From the NCBI RefSeq assembly GCF_963675165.1, contig NC_087377.1, positions 8,945,122 to 9,009,121 on the forward strand: DNA of 64,000 bases, written 5' to 3'. Under the pieces are notes generated by a model. The model worked only from the letters and a program-made list of their open reading frames with translations. It was not told where the DNA came from and did not search any database. Source of the DNA: Halichondria panicea (taxonomy: Eukaryota; Porifera; Demospongiae; Suberitida; Halichondriidae). The position numbers and the translations under genes were made by a program. Positions 60,270 to 64,000 of the stretch are shown piece after piece. The first letter of the stretch is position 1. Every line of letters begins with the position of its first letter.

Positions 60270-62424
60270 ATGCAACTCACTCTTGTCAATTCACAGATTG
60301 TTGTTACCTGCTTAATACTGTTAGGGACTCTGCTTATTAAGTCAGGTAAGCTTGGACTTGACTCCATGTTTTAACTTGTGTGCACGTGTGTTCAAGTTTC
60401 GTACGTCATAATTATATCTGCATGGTCATCTATACCTATGATGTTTGTCGCAGCAATTACTTACAGAACATGAATTGTATTTTAAAACAAATAAACTCCT
60501 TTTTTGTGTACTGCATTCGAAAACGTATGGGCCACCATTATTTCAAAGAAGAAGTAGAATAGTTTTTGCTTTAATAGGACCCTATTTAAGTGCTAGCATA
60601 TAGCATATACTCTGTGATAAAAGCAGTGAAGAATACTGTCATAAATCTAGGTGATGGAGCCACTGACACCTTAGTCTCCCCCACTGTTCCCAATGGAAGA
60701 CTGTGTTTCTGTCCTGGTGATGTGGAGACCTACACTTGTACTGTGGTCGGTGGAGCTGTTACAGTGTGGTCAGGAACTGCCTTTGACTGTCCCTCAAGCA
60801 ATGAAATACAATTAGCTCATGCTCTGTACTCTGGAGGGACTGCTACTGGAGAATGTGGGGCTATTATTGGTAATGGTATTTCAGTGGACACTAGTGCAGC
60901 AGAATTTTGCTACACATCAGAACTGTCAGTCACTATTAGTGCCAACATGGATGGGCAAACTGTAGGATGTACAAGAGATATTACTCTGATTGGCATTGAT
61001 TCATTGCGAGTAGCAGGTAAATAGCATCACAGTGTGACAACGGTCTACTGACCTTTAACCCCCCCACAGGTCCACCCCCACCACCAACTAACATGATGGT
61101 GACAGAGGTTGGTGTGTCCTCATTTACTATAACTTGGGTGGAGCCAACCAGTAGCTGTGGAATTTCCTTCTCATACGATGTCGTCTCAGATTGTGGAGGC
61201 TCTTGTTCAGTTAGTTCCAGCACGTCAGGAGTTTGTTCTGGTTGGACTGCTCCACAGAGCTGCTCAATTATGGTCAGGGCCAACTCTGACTTGTGTGGTG
61301 GTCAGACTGGAAGCTTCAGCACTCCTGTAATGCTAAACTTAATGGGTGAGTGAGAGCTATATATATAGGGTAAGTGTGGCATTGTGACTCATAACAATTC
61401 TCCATAGAACCATCTCCCCCTCCTGAGGGTGATGTCAGTTTGCTGGCAGTGTATTCTGATAACAGCCTCAACTCTATCACTGTCACCTTCCCAACAGTAG
61501 TAAGCAAGTATCTCTCTAACTTGGTATAGCATTCTTCAATAATTATTACCATGGACATACAGAGTCCTGTTGAGGTTGCTCCTGGTTTGGTTCCTGCAGT
61601 TACTTACTCTGTACGAACCATTGGTGATCCACAAGTTGTTCTCAAAGGCAACTGCAATGCTACCCTGTGTCAGTACCAGACGGAGTTCACTAGTGATAAT
61701 CGTCCCAGCAATGATTTTACTGTGACTGTTACCGTGTCCAATGGAATTGGAGGTGATCAATCAGTGAATACACCCTTCCAAGGTGAGTTTGATGTTGTCC
61801 ATCCATACAGTTTAACTACTGAGTATTTTTTTTGCAGTGCCAGTCAATATCTCTTCTTTGGTTACTCTAACAGTTGTTGTAATAGATTCCAATGCTAATG
61901 TGTCCGCTCGTTTGTCCAGTGGTTTCCAAGGCTCCACCGGTTTGACAGTGACCTACGGAATAACTCCTAACTGTGATGCCAACACTATGATGACAGCTAA
62001 CGGCATGGCTGGGGATACTCTGAAAGTTGTCCTGGCATCTCTACAACCTGATTTAACTTATTGTTATTCCATTTACTTCAACCAAAGAGTACTATCATTT
62101 AAGGTGGTGGGAGTGTTCCGCTCAGGTGGGTCTTGTATAAGTATTGTTGATAATATCACACACATGCAGAATGTGATGCAGCTGATCTGTCAAGTCACAG
62201 TGTGTTACAATCCTCAGAGGTGTGTTTATTAGATGGTTTTGCTGGTGGTATCACGATCCCTAGTGGACGTGTGTGCTACACTGGGACAGTCCTTGGAGCC
62301 CAACACACGGCACAATCTTTCTGCAACCAAGGTTACCAGCTCATCTCCACCTCCTCTCCATCCAGAGTGTGTCAGAGTGATGGCACATGGAGTGGAACTG
62401 TTGCTCTGTGTGAACCTATACCAT
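60270..62424 (+). CDS. Ig-like/FN3/sushi receptor or secreted protein, 5' part
   Basis: Seven exons join in frame: 60270-60345 (signal peptide with VVTCLILLGTLLI), 60651-61016 (Ig-like, Cys-rich), 61070-61345 (FN3), 61408-61499 and 61563-61782 (FN3 split by a phase-0 intron), 61838-62125 (FN3-like), 62170-62424 (linker plus sushi/CCP with CNQGYQLIS, CQSDGTWSG and CEPIP). Other junctions are phase 1. Acceptors (ccccacag, tttttgcag, catgcag) and donors (gtaagc, gtgagt, gtaagt) are good. The last exon ends with a T before gtaagt, so the next exon should complete a Cys codon, as expected at the end of a sushi domain. No transmembrane exon is seen before 64000; it may lie beyond the window. The order (Ig-like, FN3, sushi) matches the minus-strand gene at 1-2020 more than the 5468-9088 gene. 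Confidence 0.75.
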
Positions 62425-63279
62425 GTAAGTATAAAGAGAACAAGCTTTAGAACTTATTGTGTAGAGACTCTCGCTAATCCAGCTCTGTGGTCATCTTGAT
62501 AATAACTGCCGTTTTGTTGGGCACGGATTGCTAGCTAGTATTAAGAATCCTAGATCCGCCACTGCTGACTTAATGAAAGCACCACAGGTGCTGATGCCTC
62601 GGTGGAGATGCCAAAGCTACATAACATAAAGCTACATTTTTGCATTACACACACAAATGTAATAAATTTACTGCAGCAAACTCAAAGAGTGGGTAATGAT
62701 TGGCCATGAATGTTGTTAAAACGATCGATGCCAAAAGTTTAAGTAATGCATGGCTGCCATCGACATCAGCAGAGCCTTGCAGCTCTCTTCTCACTCTTGC
62801 AGCTACCAATAGCTAGCGTTCTAGTGCAGAGCTAACTACTAAGTAGAGTAGCAACACTCAGGTAAACAAGTTTGGCTGCGTGCTCTTCTGAAAAGGCTGC
62901 AATGGCATCCCAAGTAAGCAAAACTAGGCATAACTTGAGAACGAAGCATTATTTTGCAAATGAACAAATGAAAACATGACTAGAAGCCTATAGAAACTCT
63001 TACTTGCACTTCATTGATCCTTGAGCAGCTGTAGCAGTCTACATATACACAGACATGCACACACACACACACCATACTGATAGATAGTGTACAAGGAAAG
63101 GGATTGGAAACGCATTATTTACTGACCTTAACTTGGATTACAGACCCTTCATTGCGGCGTAAATTTGAGGCCACATTGATATTAATTTTAACTATATTTT
63201 AAGCATAATGAGTGTGCCACAAGCTCAAGCTCAGGCTGGCTGTGGAGTACCTCAAGAAGCTCATACTGTGGACAGTGTA
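62425..63279. other. Probable intron or intergenic DNA with an inverted dispersed repeat
   Basis: About 62740-63050 is similar, in reverse complement, to the receptor intron at about 8060-8340 (and 44620-44870) and to 18270-18440. Shared phrases are agctaccaatagctagcgtt and agcagctg...cacttcat. No exon is recognised. Confidence 0.5.
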
Positions 63280-63286
63280 GTTAAAG

Positions 63287-63311
63287 CATAGATTGAACTC
63301 TTCAATCTATG
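63287..63311. mobile_element. 25-bp remnant of a CATAGATTGAA element
   Basis: Only the two inverted ends remain (catagattgaa joined to ctcttcaatctatg). They are flanked by the perfect 7-bp direct repeat gttaaag at 63280-63286 and 63312-63318. It looks like an internal deletion down to the ends. Confidence 0.75.
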
Positions 63312-63623
63312 GTTAAAGGATAAAGGCTTCATGATGGCATCCATATCAGCAAAAAAGCTAGATTTATTTTATTCACGACAAAAACACGTATTTATTATCT
63401 TACTGAACTAGAATCTTGACACTAATCATAAGCATGATAAGTGTATTGTACTCTAAGAATGTCATAATTATAATATTAAAGTGGTTGCAGAGAGAATTAA
63501 AAACAGTACAAGCAAAAATAAACACGTACATATATACTTAATATGAGGTGAGGTTACTACGTGTCTTATGGATACATTGTTGAATTCATGTCTTCCTTAC
63601 GGTGGCCCTGAGTGTTACTATTA

Positions 63624-63791
63624 GTTCACCTTAGCTACTTGATAGTTCGCCTACCTTAGCTACTTGATAGTTCAACTACCTTAAGTTTGTAGTTCAACAA
63701 CCTTAGCTACTTGATAGTTCGCCTACCTTAGCTACTTGATAGTTCGCCAACCTTAGCTACTTGATAGTTCACCTACCTTAGCTACTTCGAA
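63624..63791. repeat. 25-bp minisatellite, about seven units
   Basis: The unit 'accttagctacttgatagttc(g/a)cct' recurs with small changes and one shortened unit in the middle (aagtttgtagttcaac). It is non-coding. Confidence 0.85.
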
Positions 63792-64000
63792 ACCTTTGAA
63801 CTGTATGTTAATGCTGCTGGAGCCATGCGACTCAATATAAATGAGAGCTCCATGTATATATACAGGTACTGAGGATTATCTGCAGCCGGTTAGTGCTACC
63901 CTATGGGTAACAGCAATGCAAGATGAGAGTACCACACTTGATTCATTTGGAAGTTACATGTTATTCACAATACTAGCTAGTCTAATAGCTTGGGGCAATA

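Overview
This is eukaryotic, AT-rich DNA with short GT-AG introns, many terminal-inverted-repeat (TIR) elements and extracellular receptor genes built from phase-1 exons. These point to an early-branching animal. A demosponge is my best guess, but it is an inference from gene style and repeat content, not a match to a known genome. Nothing looks bacterial or viral.

The main theme is a receptor multigene family: signal peptide, one Ig-like domain, several fibronectin type III (FN3) domains, sometimes a sushi/CCP domain, one transmembrane helix and a tyrosine-motif tail. Members seen are: a minus-strand copy at 1-2020 with three apparent frameshifts; minus-strand relics at 2100-2840 and 38276-39221; an intact 11-exon plus-strand gene at 5468-9088 (655 aa by my splice model); its broken duplicate at 41991-45622; and a 5' part of another member at 60270-62424 that runs toward the window end. 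An isolated terminal-type exon at 30311-30436 carries two sequences that fit the ITIM consensus.

The two gene copies lie in a segmental duplication: about 2.03-18.77 kb (copy A) matches about 38.51-55.64 kb (copy B), spaced by about 36.5 kb. Between the two directly matching parts is a block that includes an inverted piece (about 5.15-5.35 kb against 40.17-40.35 kb). Copies differ by indels and element insertions, including a pogo-like element present only in copy A.

Between the copies is a single-exon gene (24354-25691) for a cysteine-rich secretory protein with a furin-type site and a probable GPI signal. Next to it is a degraded minus-strand gene (22541-23250). The rest of 25.7-38.2 kb holds a 111-bp satellite, a 78-bp tandem array and many TIR elements. 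After copy B come a nuclear insertion of mitochondrial large-subunit rRNA sequence (about 55.73-56.55 kb), a TIR element with an 18-bp minisatellite, an element with 7-bp target duplications, and a Mutator-like element with perfect 69-bp TIRs and a 9-bp target duplication.

All exon models are hand-built from open frames and splice consensus, without transcripts. Frameshifts could be real decay or assembly indels.
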